This document shows positions 17,374 to 27,203 of a DNA stretch of 64,000 nt, piece by piece. The number at the start of each line of letters is the position of its first letter. Positions within the stretch are counted from its first letter, which is position 1. The translations under genes and the position numbers were made by a program. A model generated the notes under the pieces. That model searched no databases and was not told where the DNA came from. It saw only the letters and a list, made by a program, of their open reading frames with translations. This DNA comes from CAVYUC01 sp963783085 (GTDB lineage Bacteria > Bacteroidota > Bacteroidia > Bacteroidales > Prolixibacteraceae), in assembly GCA_963783085.1 (NCBI GenBank), contig CAWAMJ010000015.1, forward strand, positions 1 to 64,000, given 5' to 3'.

Positions 17374-18618
17374 ATGTTTAGCAAAAAAAGAATCATTTGG
17401 ATAATCGCCGCCATTGTTGCATTAACCGCAGCAATCGTTTTTGGCCGCTCCACGCTTTCGGAAAAGGTATACACGGTGAAACGCGGATCATTTGAACGGA
17501 CAATCGTTTCAAAAGGGGAAATCCAGGGGAAAAATGCGGTGGTTATCAGCCTCCCCGATGAATTGAAACGCCGTGATTTGCGCATTTACCAGCTCAAAAT
17601 AAAAGACATGGTGCAGGAAGGAACGATGGTAAAAAAAGGTGAGTGGGTAGCCACGCTCGATGCAGCCGCAATAACCGAGCAAATGCAAAATAATACTCAG
17701 GATTTGGACAAGCGAAGGGCGGAACTAAACGATGCAAAAATCGATTCCACCATCCAGCTTACCCAACTGAGGCAGGAACTTCAGGAATTTTCCTACGATT
17801 CGGAATACCAGAAAATAGAATTGGAACAGTCGAAATACGAATCGCCGGCATACCAGCGTAAACAGCAGGTAGAATACAACAAGATACTGAGACAAATGGA
17901 TAAAAAACGCCGAGATTATGAACTGAAAAAGCTGGAATTAAAAACAAAAACGCGGCGCATTCAGGACCGGTATGATTATTACGCCCGCCGCGATTCGCTG
18001 CTAAAAGAGGGGATGGCAGCCACACGTGTGAAGGCGCCCAAAAACGGGATGATTATGTATGCCAAACTTTGGAACGGCCGCAAATTGCGCGCCGGAGACG
18101 AAGTGAATATTTGGATGCCGACTATTGCAACGCTCCCAGACATGTCGGTGCTGGTTTCGGAAACGTATGTTCAGGAAATTGATATCTCGAAGATTGCCCT
18201 TGGCGACAGCGTGGAAGTGACTATCGATGCATTGCCCGGGAAAATATACAAAGGCAGCGTATCAAAAATCGCCAACATCGGACAGGAACTTCCGGGTTTT
18301 GACACGAAAGTTTTCCAGGTTTCCGTGGATTTGGAAGAAAACGGGAAAGAAATAAAACCGGCCATGACCACTTCCAACACCATAATTGTTGAAAGTTTTC
18401 CCGATGTGCTAAAAATTCCGCGAAGCTGCCTGTTCACCAACAACGGCGATTCGTTCGTATTTCTGAAAAAAGACGGGAAAACCTGGAAAAGGAAAGTAAT
18501 CCCCGGTTCCGAAAATGAGGAAAACATCATTATTAACGAAGGACTGCAGGAGAATGATAAAATTTTACTGGAGATACCGGAAGACACCTTGTCAATCCCG
18601 TTTTATGCAGAAAGCTAA
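17374..18618 (+). CDS. HlyD-family periplasmic adaptor (exporter subunit 2)
   Basis: This 414-residue protein is a paralogue of the first adaptor in the cluster. The two share the block DLRIYQLKIKD/DIRIYEIKITD, a WVATLD/YVATLD strand, and MPTIATLPD/MPVIATLPD before the beta-barrel. It has an N-terminal membrane anchor (about 7-24), a long coiled-coil hairpin (about 90-205) and membrane-proximal C-terminal strands, and lacks the charged C-terminal tail of the first copy. Two non-identical adaptors in one operon suggest a mixed adaptor ring, or two pump assemblies sharing one channel. This is inference. Confidence 0.88.
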   Translation: MFSKKRIIWIIAAIVALTAAIVFGRSTLSEKVYTVKRGSFERTIVSKGEIQGKNAVVISLPDELKRRDLRIYQLKIKDMVQEGTMVKKGEWVATLDAAAITEQMQNNTQDLDKRRAELNDAKIDSTIQLTQLRQELQEFSYDSEYQKIELEQSKYESPAYQRKQQVEYNKILRQMDKKRRDYELKKLELKTKTRRIQDRYDYYARRDSLLKEGMAATRVKAPKNGMIMYAKLWNGRKLRAGDEVNIWMPTIATLPDMSVLVSETYVQEIDISKIALGDSVEVTIDALPGKIYKGSVSKIANIGQELPGFDTKVFQVSVDLEENGKEIKPAMTTSNTIIVESFPDVLKIPRSCLFTNNGDSFVFLKKDGKTWKRKVIPGSENEENIIINEGLQENDKILLEIPEDTLSIPFYAES

Positions 18619-18634
18619 ATTCTGACCGAAAGCC

Positions 18635-18665
18635 AAAAAAGAGGCTAACCCATTGAGCCAGCCCC
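18635..18665 (-). terminator. Intrinsic terminator ending the SusCD region
   Basis: On the minus strand a GC-rich hairpin of about ten pairs with several G-U pairs (18641-18665) is followed directly by TTTTTT (18640-18635). It lies about 35 bp past the stop of the last lipoprotein gene and in the convergent gap with the exporter cluster. Confidence 0.7.
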
Positions 18666-18700
18666 TTCAGCTGAAAATTAACATCCGTTAAACCTGTATT

Positions 18701-19450
18701 TTATTCAGCGCGGTAAAAATCGTGGACAGTACCTTCCACGTCGCCGCCGTATTCCATGTGAAATGTTCCGGCGCAGGCATTGTACGTGCCGTTGCCGGTA
18801 ATGGTATAATCATTGCCGTCGCCCATGGTAACCACCTGCGAAGGCGCGCTTACTTTCCCGTTATCCGGATTGAAATCGAGGTAGACCAAATCATTGGTCC
18901 AATCCCAAAAATTGGTGACCCAAATTCTGTTTTCCACATCCGGGTCTTTTGTAATGGTGGTTGGATACTCCCCGTATCCTGCCTCTGATATCATGTATTC
19001 GCCCAAAAAATCGCTGATATTCAGCGGACAATACAACTGCACGTTTATGGTTATATTGTCACCGGTGTATAATTTGTTGTTACTTTCCAGCCGCAATACC
19101 ACTGTGTTTCCACCCGGATCGAGGTTCTCGTCGGAAACGGTTACTGTAAACTCTCCCACATTGGAATTTGCCGGAATGGTAACCGATGATGGCACATCGT
19201 ATGCAGCGACATCTGCCGAAGTTTTATCAGTGACAACAGCTAAATTAAAAGTTCTGGCGGAACCTGTTTTCCGGGTCGAATAGATTTTGATGGAAAGATC
19301 GCTCGAGCTGTTTTGGTTAACCACCACACTTGCCGATGTTCCTTCAAACCCTGCATAGTTCAACTCTTCAGTGCCTTTGATATCTTCGGAACAGTTATTA
19401 AACGTAAACAAAACCCAAAAAAGCAGTAGTATGTATTTTATCTTTTTCAT
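18701..19450 (-). CDS. Surface lipoprotein of SusCD locus A, unnamed family
   Basis: I chose the ATG at 19450 because it gives a clean lipoprotein signal (MKKIKYILLLFWVLFTFNNC, Cys 20); an in-frame ATG at 19483 would add eleven residues. The mature protein has an N-terminal beta domain of the Calx-beta/DUF1735-like adhesive type (about 25-135), then a C-terminal calycin-like beta domain with FLGEYMISE, aromatic repeats and CAGTFHMEY. No named family is certain. It follows SusD closely, so I infer a third surface lipoprotein of the import machine, likely binding ligand or shielding the SusCD entry. No enzyme motif is visible. Confidence 0.75.
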   Translation of the reverse strand: MKKIKYILLLFWVLFTFNNCSEDIKGTEELNYAGFEGTSASVVVNQNSSSDLSIKIYSTRKTGSARTFNLAVVTDKTSADVAAYDVPSSVTIPANSNVGEFTVTVSDENLDPGGNTVVLRLESNNKLYTGDNITINVQLYCPLNISDFLGEYMISEAGYGEYPTTITKDPDVENRIWVTNFWDWTNDLVYLDFNPDNGKVSAPSQVVTMGDGNDYTITGNGTYNACAGTFHMEYGGDVEGTVHDFYRAE

Positions 19451-19484
19451 GTTCCAGAGTTTGTTTAAATGTTTCGATTTCATT

Positions 19485-20987
19485 TTAATTGATAAAAGGA
19501 TTGTTCTGTATTTCACTCTGCGGGATTTCGAACGTAAGCCTTGGATCGTTGTACGGAATCGGTTCGCCAACAAACGACAGGTGGTTTGATCCGCGAACGA
19601 TGGTCGCCTGGTTTCTTTTCATCGCCAGGTAACTTTTCCCTTCGCCCCACAATTCAATTCTGGTTTGCAAATAAATTTCATCCAGCAAATCCTGTCCCGC
19701 CAACGCATCGATATAACCAACATCCGGAACGCGTAATTTGAGCAATTCCCTCAGGCTGCTTTTGGCAGTGGCGTCGTCGCCGCGTTTTGCAGCCACTTCG
19801 GCATTTAACAGATACATTTCGGCAACGCGCATGTATACATAATCTGTGGTAATGTTTCGCTGACCGCCAATTTCACGCGCCGGATCGTAAAATTTATTCA
19901 TCGGCGTCAGGTAATATCCCGAAGTTGGATCGTTATTAAACTGGCTTTTCCGATAATCATTTCCCGGAATCTGACTGAATAAGCCTTTGTCGATTGCTTT
20001 CCTGTCGCCGGCCCACTGGTAGCTGTACGTGTAGGCATCCATTTGTCCCCACCACGAAACCAGGTCGAGGCCATTGTCGGTGGTTAAATCAACGCCCCAC
20101 ATCCAGCCGGGAGTATTCACACTGTTAAAACCGCCAACTGCCGGATCGCCTAAAAAAACAATTTCCGTAGAATCCATGATTGAAAATCCGCCGTTGTTTA
20201 TAACATCAGCGGTTAAATCCTGGGCCTTCTGATAATTGTCGCTCCCGCCCATGTACGCGTAAACGTATGCCAGAATACCTTCAGCCACAGATTTGTTGAT
20301 TTGGGTTTTTTGGCTTCTTGTAAAATTTTCAAGGAAATTAATTGCATCGGTTAAATCGCCCACAATTAAATCGAACACAGCCTGTGTTGTACTTTCGGGC
20401 TGATTCGGCTGATTCGGGTCGGTGTAAATGGGCAGGATTTCCGCATTTGGCTCGTAGCTGGTTGAAAAAAACTGTGTGAGGTAGAAATAACTGTGCGCGC
20501 GCATTGCTTTCGCCTGCCCCATAATGTATTTATTTTCTTCCAGTTCCGGCACGGCATCATTCCCGCCAAGAGCAGCAATTACGGAATTGGCCGAACGGAT
20601 GAGCCGGTAATAGTAGCGCCATACCTTGTAATTCTCAATCTGGGTAAAATCAGTTGTCACCGTTAATTCCGTCAAATCGCGGTACCAACCGTATGTACTT
20701 ACGGACAATGCCATATCGCCCGATAACATGTCACTGTAAATGTCGTACCCTTTTTGTCCGAAATCGTCGTGATCCAACGGATTAGAGCCACCGGTGCCCG
20801 TTTCGAACATGAGCGTATAAATTCCGCTCATACTTCCGGCAACTACATCAGGATTATTTTCTGCGGCTTCGGCAATTTGCTTTTCGGTAAGAAACTGCGT
20901 TGGCTCAACTTCCAGAAAATCTTTTTTACACCCGGATATTACAACAAGAAGCAGGGTTGTAAAAAATATTACAGTTTGTATTTTCAT
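19485..20987 (-). CDS. SusD/RagB-family surface lipoprotein (locus A)
   Basis: This is the lid and nutrient-binding partner of the adjacent SusC channel on the cell surface. It has a signal peptide with lipobox VISGC (Cys 20), then the family start KDFLEVEPTQFL, a TPR-helical core (about 60-330), and the C-terminal SusD_RagB region with YVYMRVAEMYLLNAE and ELWGEGKSYLAMKR. The 500-residue length is standard. It lies 19 nt after the susC gene. The substrate is not evident because no degradative enzyme or sensor is nearby. Confidence 0.93.
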   Translation of the reverse strand: MKIQTVIFFTTLLLVVISGCKKDFLEVEPTQFLTEKQIAEAAENNPDVVAGSMSGIYTLMFETGTGGSNPLDHDDFGQKGYDIYSDMLSGDMALSVSTYGWYRDLTELTVTTDFTQIENYKVWRYYYRLIRSANSVIAALGGNDAVPELEENKYIMGQAKAMRAHSYFYLTQFFSTSYEPNAEILPIYTDPNQPNQPESTTQAVFDLIVGDLTDAINFLENFTRSQKTQINKSVAEGILAYVYAYMGGSDNYQKAQDLTADVINNGGFSIMDSTEIVFLGDPAVGGFNSVNTPGWMWGVDLTTDNGLDLVSWWGQMDAYTYSYQWAGDRKAIDKGLFSQIPGNDYRKSQFNNDPTSGYYLTPMNKFYDPAREIGGQRNITTDYVYMRVAEMYLLNAEVAAKRGDDATAKSSLRELLKLRVPDVGYIDALAGQDLLDEIYLQTRIELWGEGKSYLAMKRNQATIVRGSNHLSFVGEPIPYNDPRLTFEIPQSEIQNNPFIN

Positions 20988-21006
20988 TTCATTTTCCTTT
21001 TAAACG

Positions 21007-24000
21007 TTAAAAATTAATCCTGATTCCGGCAGAATAGGTGCTCAGGGGGGAATACCTGTAAGTATCGGATGAACCGGTTTCAGATGTTGAAGGATTAAAT
21101 CCGTCCCTGGCGCTTAACAGGAACAGGTTATCACCTGAAACAAAAACGTTCAGATAATCGATTCCGATGTTGTTAACAAAATCGGGGAACGTGTAACCGA
21201 TTCGGATGTTGTTCAGGGTCAGGTAACCTGCTTTTGTGAGAAAACGGGTTGAAAGGCTGTTTACGTTTGTATCGTAATTGGCCGATAACCTTGGCACATT
21301 GGTAATATCCCCCGGTTTTTGCCATCTGGCGAGAATATCGGTCGACCAGTTGTTCCCGCCGATAACATCGTTATCCATTAACAACGCGTAGGCGCCATCG
21401 TACGAATAACCACCCAAACTGTAAAGAAATTGCGCGCTAAAATCGAATTGTTTATAATGCCCGGTTAGCCTGAAACCGCCCCGAAGATCGGGGATGGCTG
21501 ATTTGCCGAGAAATTTTTGCGTGGCGCTGGCGTACGTTTTTGTTACCGTCTGGCTAATTTCACGACCCGGATTATCCGTTTTATATTCGAATAAAGAAGT
21601 AATGCCTTCTCCGGCATCCATTGTATTATTTCCGTTTTCGTCGAAATAGTTGACAAACCACATTGCCCGTCCGTCGGCAGGATCAACACCGGCCCATTCC
21701 CTCATGTAAAAATCGAATAAGGAATGTCCTTCCGCCCTGCCGTAGGAGCCTTGAATATCGAGAACTTTAGGTTCTTCGGTTGCCGGATCGATGGGCATCT
21801 TTATCAATTCGTTGTTCAGAATTTCGCCGTTGATGCTGAAATCCAAACCATAATCAGCTTTGTTTAAAACATGCGCTGTGAGTTCAAATTCAATTCCGCT
21901 GTTTCGCAGAATACCATCGTTCACTGTGATGAGTGCATATCCGACCGAAGGCCCCACACGACGGTCGAAAAGAAGGTTTTCCGTATTTTTCAGATAAAAA
22001 TCGATGTTGCCTTCCAAATATTTTCCAAACCCGAATTCAACACCGGTCTGAAACATTTTTGATGTTTCCCAGGTTAAATCCGGATTACCAACTTCATTTT
22101 CCGAAATTGAAATTTCATCGTTCAGGTTATTTACGTTGTAGGTGGTATATGCCGGATAAAAACCAACGCCTTCCTGTTCGCCGATTAAACCGTAACTGAT
22201 TTTGTATTTCAGAAAATCAATCCAGGTCAGGTTCCGAAGAAAATTTTCCTGGCTCATCACCCATGAAAATCCGACCGAACCGAAAGTATCCCACTTATTA
22301 TCGCCGATGAAACGCGAAGAACCATCGCGCCGGATGGAAGCAGAAAGGTAATACTTGCTTTGATAATTGTAGTTTGCCTGTCCGAAATAACTTTCCAGGC
22401 GTGCTTTATCAGTGTAGGAAGTCGGAGGTGCAGAAACCACCACGAAATTGTTCAGATCGGCAATATCCGGGTGTACCATTTTTTCTTTCTGCGCGGTTTC
22501 AAATTTCCTTTCCCACAAGTTGCTTTCGTGAGCCGCAAGCGCTTCGATAAAATGATCGCCCATGCTTTTCTTGAAGCGCAGCAAATTCAGCAGGTTGTAC
22601 GACAACAAATTTGTGTCGGTGCGGTAAACATAACCTCCCTGACCTGCAGCAGAACCATAAAAAGGGTTCCTCAAATCAACATATTTGCGGGTGAAAAACT
22701 GGGCGCCGAATGTATTTTCCAGTGTCAGGTTTTGAGTGAATTTAATGTTGGCGGAAAAGTTTCCGGAGATTTGGTTTTGTACTGCTCTTGATTGGTCGTA
22801 ATGTGCATCGGCAATGGAGTTGGTTAAAGCGCCGAAAGCACGGCCAACACCATAATCGTACTGATTCCCGCCGAATACAGGGTCTTCCACATAATCCCCG
22901 TTTTCATCCCGCAAAAACAGCGGAAAAATGGGTGGCAGGTTATCCACAAACCAGAATATGCTTCCGGAATCCGTTGATTGCCCGTTGTTGTTGGTAATGG
23001 TTCGTGCATAAGCCATCCGGGTGGTTACCGACAGCCAGGTGCGGATGGAATTTTCGAGATCGAGTGACGCATTATACCTCTCAAAATCGGAATTGATAAT
23101 GTAACCTATGTCTTTCAGATAACCAAACGAAGTATAGTATTTTGAGTTGTCGGACCCGCCCCTGAAAGCCAGGTTTGCTTCCGTTCTCGAGGAATTCTGA
23201 AAGCCATAATCTTCCCAGTTTTCGGGATCATAAAGCCGGCCAACATTCGAACGTACCGTGCGGGTTTCCGGGTTAATTAAATTTGCACCGCCGGCATTCC
23301 ATAAATTATACTTCGGATTGATTCCCGAACCTGAGAACAGATTTTCGTTGGCATAATCAACCGGATCTTCTTCCCCAAGCGCAACTCCTTTGTTGTACAT
23401 GGCTTCCCAGCTCAACCCAATGTATTGCTCAGGCGATTTTATGGTGTTGTAACGTGGCAGCGCGGCAACATTCACACCGGTTTTAACATTTGCCTCGATT
23501 ATACTTTCTCCCGTTTTGCCCGATTTGGTTGTTATCAGGATAACACCGTTGGCGCCCCTCGAACCGTAAATAGCAGTTGCAGTGGCATCCTTCAGAATAG
23601 TCACCGACTCGATATCGTTCGGATTAATTGCATTAATTGAACCGGAATACGGCACACCGTCCACCACATACAAAGGATCGCGGTTACCGTTTACCGAGCC
23701 GAAGCCTCTTACCCTGATGGTTGCAACAGTTCCGGGCTGGCCTGAGGTATTAATTACGCGAACACCTGCCGACTCGCCAGCCAGCGCCTGCGAAATGTTG
23801 GAGACAGTTTTGCTCTGAATTTGCTCGCTTTCCACTTTTTTGAATGAACCAACAAACGATTGCCTGGTAGCGGTGCCGTAGCCAACCACCACCACCTCGT
23901 CGATACCCAAAATATCAGGCTCCATTACTACATTGAACGATTCAGCAGTAGCAATATCCACTTCCCGCGTTGCCATTCCGATAAATGAGAAAACCAGTGT

Positions 24001-24210
24001 TTGTGCTCCCTCCGGTACGTTTAATGTGTATTTCCCATTTAAATCGGTGACTGTACCCACCGTAGTTCCCTTCACGGAAATCGAAACTCCGGGAACTGGC
24101 GCATTGTCCTCAGAAGAAGTAACCGTACCGGTTATGAGCCTCGTCTGGGCATTTGCAACCAAAAATCCGATGAAAAGGAGAATCGAAAATAACAGTGCAT
24201 TTTTTTTCAT
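21007..24210 (-). CDS. SusC/RagA-family TonB-linked outer-membrane transporter (locus A)
   Basis: This outer-membrane TonB-dependent channel of 1,067 residues imports large nutrients together with SusD. It has a signal peptide ending near ANAQ, a carboxypeptidase-regulatory-like domain (about 22-100), a plug domain with VVVGYGTATR and the SusC signature YVVDGVPYSG followed by ATAIYGSRGANGVILI, and then a 22-stranded barrel ending in aromatic residues (AGIRINF). It has no STN domain, so no direct anti-sigma-factor signalling is expected. The promoter should lie in 24211-24350, because a terminator at 24359 separates it from the upstream locus. Confidence 0.95.
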   Translation of the reverse strand: MKKNALLFSILLFIGFLVANAQTRLITGTVTSSEDNAPVPGVSISVKGTTVGTVTDLNGKYTLNVPEGAQTLVFSFIGMATREVDIATAESFNVVMEPDILGIDEVVVVGYGTATRQSFVGSFKKVESEQIQSKTVSNISQALAGESAGVRVINTSGQPGTVATIRVRGFGSVNGNRDPLYVVDGVPYSGSINAINPNDIESVTILKDATATAIYGSRGANGVILITTKSGKTGESIIEANVKTGVNVAALPRYNTIKSPEQYIGLSWEAMYNKGVALGEEDPVDYANENLFSGSGINPKYNLWNAGGANLINPETRTVRSNVGRLYDPENWEDYGFQNSSRTEANLAFRGGSDNSKYYTSFGYLKDIGYIINSDFERYNASLDLENSIRTWLSVTTRMAYARTITNNNGQSTDSGSIFWFVDNLPPIFPLFLRDENGDYVEDPVFGGNQYDYGVGRAFGALTNSIADAHYDQSRAVQNQISGNFSANIKFTQNLTLENTFGAQFFTRKYVDLRNPFYGSAAGQGGYVYRTDTNLLSYNLLNLLRFKKSMGDHFIEALAAHESNLWERKFETAQKEKMVHPDIADLNNFVVVSAPPTSYTDKARLESYFGQANYNYQSKYYLSASIRRDGSSRFIGDNKWDTFGSVGFSWVMSQENFLRNLTWIDFLKYKISYGLIGEQEGVGFYPAYTTYNVNNLNDEISISENEVGNPDLTWETSKMFQTGVEFGFGKYLEGNIDFYLKNTENLLFDRRVGPSVGYALITVNDGILRNSGIEFELTAHVLNKADYGLDFSINGEILNNELIKMPIDPATEEPKVLDIQGSYGRAEGHSLFDFYMREWAGVDPADGRAMWFVNYFDENGNNTMDAGEGITSLFEYKTDNPGREISQTVTKTYASATQKFLGKSAIPDLRGGFRLTGHYKQFDFSAQFLYSLGGYSYDGAYALLMDNDVIGGNNWSTDILARWQKPGDITNVPRLSANYDTNVNSLSTRFLTKAGYLTLNNIRIGYTFPDFVNNIGIDYLNVFVSGDNLFLLSARDGFNPSTSETGSSDTYRYSPLSTYSAGIRINF

Positions 24211-24351
24211 GGACTAACCTTTAAATTTAATTTAACCTGGTGCTGTTCAGTTACCTAAGGTAAGAAATTTCAATTAACATTTTTTCACAATTGCCTGTTC
24301 TTTCTTCGTTCATTTACATGATAAATACTTCGTTTCTCCAAAATTTCAGGC

Positions 24352-24381
24352 ACAAAAAAAAGGCATCCAACGGATGCCTTT
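24352..24381 (-). terminator. Intrinsic terminator between the two SusCD loci
   Basis: A perfect 10-bp stem AAAGGCATCC/GGATGCCTTT (24359-24368 with 24372-24381) has a 3-nt loop and is followed on the minus strand by a T-run. It ends the upstream four-gene locus and implies that locus A has its own promoter. Confidence 0.88.
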
Positions 24382-24404
24382 CTTATCTATCATTGATTTG
24401 ACTA

Positions 24405-24926
24405 CTATGGTTCGTCTTCTTCAAAACCTGTTTTGCGGAAACCGCTTACATACAATGTATCGTTTGCAATTCCGGTTGCATCTTCCAAATCTTCGAACCA
24501 AATTTCGAAGTAGATGCTGTCGGCAGTAACACCCGAAGGCATTGTTACCGCATCTTTTATCACTTTTCCGTTTGTTACCCGAACCTGAATCGGATAACCG
24601 TCAACTGCATTGGTTACAGCATCAGTACTTCCAAAAGTTAAGTTTTCCGGATCTGCCGGAATCCGAACTTTGTACGACCAGAAATTATCTTCGTCGGTTA
24701 ACCAGATTTCCTGTCCATTGTCTGCTGCAGTATTGTAAGTATAAACCGGAGTCACACCAACGCCAAATGGATCTTTACCATAAACACTGTGGTCGTAACT
24801 TACATACCAGTTTCCATCGAGCTCGCCGGTGGAGCTTTCCCAGATTTCGAGCTCGTCATCGTTACACGCTGTGAAAAATACCAAAAGGAGCGATATGCTG
24901 AATAAGCTATAAATAATTCTTTTCAT
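24405..24926 (-). CDS. Lipid_bd (PF12888)-like lipoprotein, BT2261 position (locus B)
   Basis: From the ATG at 24926 the protein has a lipoprotein signal ending FFTAC (Cys 21) and a compact calycin-like beta barrel matching the Bacteroidota 'Lipid_bd' family: LDGNWYVSYD, then IWLTDEDNFWSYKVRIP and the C-terminal block SIYFEIWFEDL...DTLYVSGFRKTGF. An ATG four codons upstream is also possible. It is the last gene of locus B, in the place occupied by BT2261 in the Bacteroides thetaiotaomicron BT2264-BT2261 importer. Its role there is accessory and unresolved. Confidence 0.82.
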   Translation of the reverse strand: MKRIIYSLFSISLLLVFFTACNDDELEIWESSTGELDGNWYVSYDHSVYGKDPFGVGVTPVYTYNTAADNGQEIWLTDEDNFWSYKVRIPADPENLTFGSTDAVTNAVDGYPIQVRVTNGKVIKDAVTMPSGVTADSIYFEIWFEDLEDATGIANDTLYVSGFRKTGFEEDEP

Positions 24927-24952
24927 TTTCGATTGCATTTAATTTGTTAAAC

Positions 24953-25651
24953 TTATTTTGTACCGGTTACGTGGTAAATATCGCCACTTGCATAAATCGA
25001 CTCCCAGTAAACTTCACCGGTACCCTCATCGTATTTTCCATTTTGGAAACCTTCAAGGCTGTCACCCCAACCATCAATATGACTGGTGATGAGTGAGAAG
25101 GTAAAATCACTGTTCAGGCTCACATAACCGACCATTGCGTAAGCCGGTCCATAACCGAAAGCAATTGAATAAGTACCGCCTAATAAACAAGATACATGGT
25201 AAACACCTGTTCCTTGTTTGGTCAGTGTCATTTCCGCATTATATTCTCTCGGAGCGGAGCCATCTGATTCAGTCCTGATAATGGTAGTTGTATATTTTCC
25301 GCTAAAATCCACATCGGGAGCTGACGGATCGTAAACGACAACAGTCCTTGTTTTTGTCGATGCAAATCCATCCTGATTGACTGCGCTGTAATTTACATGA
25401 TAAACGCCCAATTGGGAAGTATTTATATCATCTTCGGTTTCTACCTGATCGGAAATATCTGTTTCACCTTCCATGGCAACATAGCCAGGTTCGTTATAAG
25501 CTGAACCTATCGGCACAGCAACGGTGCTGCCGCCTTCCAGCGCTATATCAACATAGTGTGTAATCCTTGAAAGTCCCTCTGATTCCTTTTCACAGGAAGC
25601 AGCTACCCCCAGCAGGACTATTAAACTCAACAAATAATATATCTTTTTCAT
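24953..25651 (-). CDS. BT_2262-family (DUF5012) lipoprotein (locus B)
   Basis: The lipoprotein signal ends VAASC (Cys 20). The N-terminal half is an immunoglobulin-like DUF5011-type domain with GYVAMEGETDISDQV and GVYHVNYSAVNQDGFAS, the usual HYR-like repeat. The C-terminal half is the beta-barrel region typical of the BT_2262 family, with GGTYSIAFGYG and ending in GDIYHVTGTK. It is located between SusD and the Lipid_bd lipoprotein exactly as in the Bacteroides peptide importer. It is expected on the cell surface next to SusCD. Its biochemical role is unknown. Confidence 0.82.
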   Translation of the reverse strand: MKKIYYLLSLIVLLGVAASCEKESEGLSRITHYVDIALEGGSTVAVPIGSAYNEPGYVAMEGETDISDQVETEDDINTSQLGVYHVNYSAVNQDGFASTKTRTVVVYDPSAPDVDFSGKYTTTIIRTESDGSAPREYNAEMTLTKQGTGVYHVSCLLGGTYSIAFGYGPAYAMVGYVSLNSDFTFSLITSHIDGWGDSLEGFQNGKYDEGTGEVYWESIYASGDIYHVTGTK

Positions 25652-25674
25652 TTCTTTTTTAAATTAAGGTTTTA

Positions 25675-27183
25675 CTACTTACCTGCTTTTTGATCCCACC
25701 AAACTTTTTCGCCCAGACTTGTTTTCTGCGACGGTTTATTGGTATTTCTGGTAATAACAGCGTTCGGATAAATGGGCGATGACGGCAAATTGCCGCTCAG
25801 TTTTCCCAATCCTGCAACAGAAATCGTAAAATCTCCTACCGGGAAGTCGAAATAAATCTCTGTTTTGGCAGCTAATGTTCTGATTTCAACTGGGTTTACA
25901 GAAGGATATTTTGTCCGGTTGCGTTCGAAGAACGACTCGATGTGCTGCAACTTATAATACGCCACCCATTTCTGCATGGCAATGGCTTTGATGTTTTCTT
26001 CCACGGTTCCGTTTGGCCATGCGGCATATTCACCTTCGCCGGTAATCGATTCGCTGATTCCCCAATAATTGAGGTTGGCCTGAACGCCGGCATTGTAAAA
26101 CTGTTCGGCACGCGGATCATTTGCCCGCGCATAAATTTCAGCCAGATAGAAATCAACTTCCCAGGTCGACATTAACGGAATATCGGCATTGGGTGAAAAT
26201 TCAACAGTGCTGTAGTCTTCTTTTTGATCCGGTGTTCCATCGTTATCGGTATCATCCTCGTTTGCAAAGTCGCCCTGGAGCGAACCCTGATGGGTACCGG
26301 AAGAAGGAGCAACAAAATATTTATCGATGCGGGGATCATTATTTGTTGTTAAATAACGCATGAAGGTCATACTGGCAATCACATTATCGAAATAACCGGC
26401 TGTTTCAAATTCCACCATCGGATGACGTTTGGTGTCTTTATCTTCCCAAACGTTACCGTGAATCATTGCCGATTTTGTAATGAAACCTCCTGAATTTGCC
26501 AGCGCCACCGCTTCCTGAAGGTTGAATTTCGAAGTTTCAGACAAACGAATCATCAATTTCAGTTTCAGCGTTTTGGCAAAAGCCAGCCACTGATCAACAT
26601 CTCCACCGTAGATAAAATCATAATTTCCATTCAGCATTGCTTCTGAAAAATCCATGGCAAGCAGGGCATCAATCCTTGACATCAAATCGGTGTAGATGGC
26701 TTCCTGAGAATCGAATTTCGGAGAGAAAAGATAATCATCTCCCTGCAGCGCTTCAAAATAAGGAATATCGCCCCAGGTATCGGTAATTATTTGCCAGGAA
26801 TAAATGGAAAGCGCTTCGGCAACCAGATAATTCCCTGAACCTTCTTCTGAATTTTCCCTGATCGCTTTTAAATCGTTCAAAGCGAAAGGAACTAAATCAG
26901 TATACGCGGTTGCAAAACTGGTTTCATCGTATTCATCAAGGAATTTGAACTGCGACGAAGTGTGGTCCTGTGTCCAGTACTGCGACCAGAAAGCTCCGGC
27001 AAAACCCATGTCCCAACCCATCAGCGAGTTGGCAATACTCATCTGGGCAACCGGCATCACTGCCTCCGGACTGCTTAACTCGCCCAAATTGTTTGGATCT
27101 TCGTTTACATCCAGCCAATCATTGCATCCCATCAGGGGAAGCAGCGAGATTAATGCTATATATAATACTTTTCTAAATTTCAT
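25675..27183 (-). CDS. SusD-like surface lipoprotein, SusD-like_2 type (locus B)
   Basis: This is the surface lid protein of locus B. The signal ends PLMGC (Cys 20), followed by DWLDVNEDPNN, the hallmark of the SusD-like_2 subfamily rather than classic SusD_RagB. Conserved stretches include FWSQYWTQDH near residue 70, WGDIPYFEAL, LKLKLMIRLSE and EIYFDFP. The 502-residue length is normal. SusD-like_2 members are often found with peptide- or undefined-substrate importers rather than polysaccharide loci. It follows susC by 20 nt. Confidence 0.92.
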   Translation of the reverse strand: MKFRKVLYIALISLLPLMGCNDWLDVNEDPNNLGELSSPEAVMPVAQMSIANSLMGWDMGFAGAFWSQYWTQDHTSSQFKFLDEYDETSFATAYTDLVPFALNDLKAIRENSEEGSGNYLVAEALSIYSWQIITDTWGDIPYFEALQGDDYLFSPKFDSQEAIYTDLMSRIDALLAMDFSEAMLNGNYDFIYGGDVDQWLAFAKTLKLKLMIRLSETSKFNLQEAVALANSGGFITKSAMIHGNVWEDKDTKRHPMVEFETAGYFDNVIASMTFMRYLTTNNDPRIDKYFVAPSSGTHQGSLQGDFANEDDTDNDGTPDQKEDYSTVEFSPNADIPLMSTWEVDFYLAEIYARANDPRAEQFYNAGVQANLNYWGISESITGEGEYAAWPNGTVEENIKAIAMQKWVAYYKLQHIESFFERNRTKYPSVNPVEIRTLAAKTEIYFDFPVGDFTISVAGLGKLSGNLPSSPIYPNAVITRNTNKPSQKTSLGEKVWWDQKAGK

Positions 27184-27203
27184 AATCCAATTATTTTTAA
27201 GAA

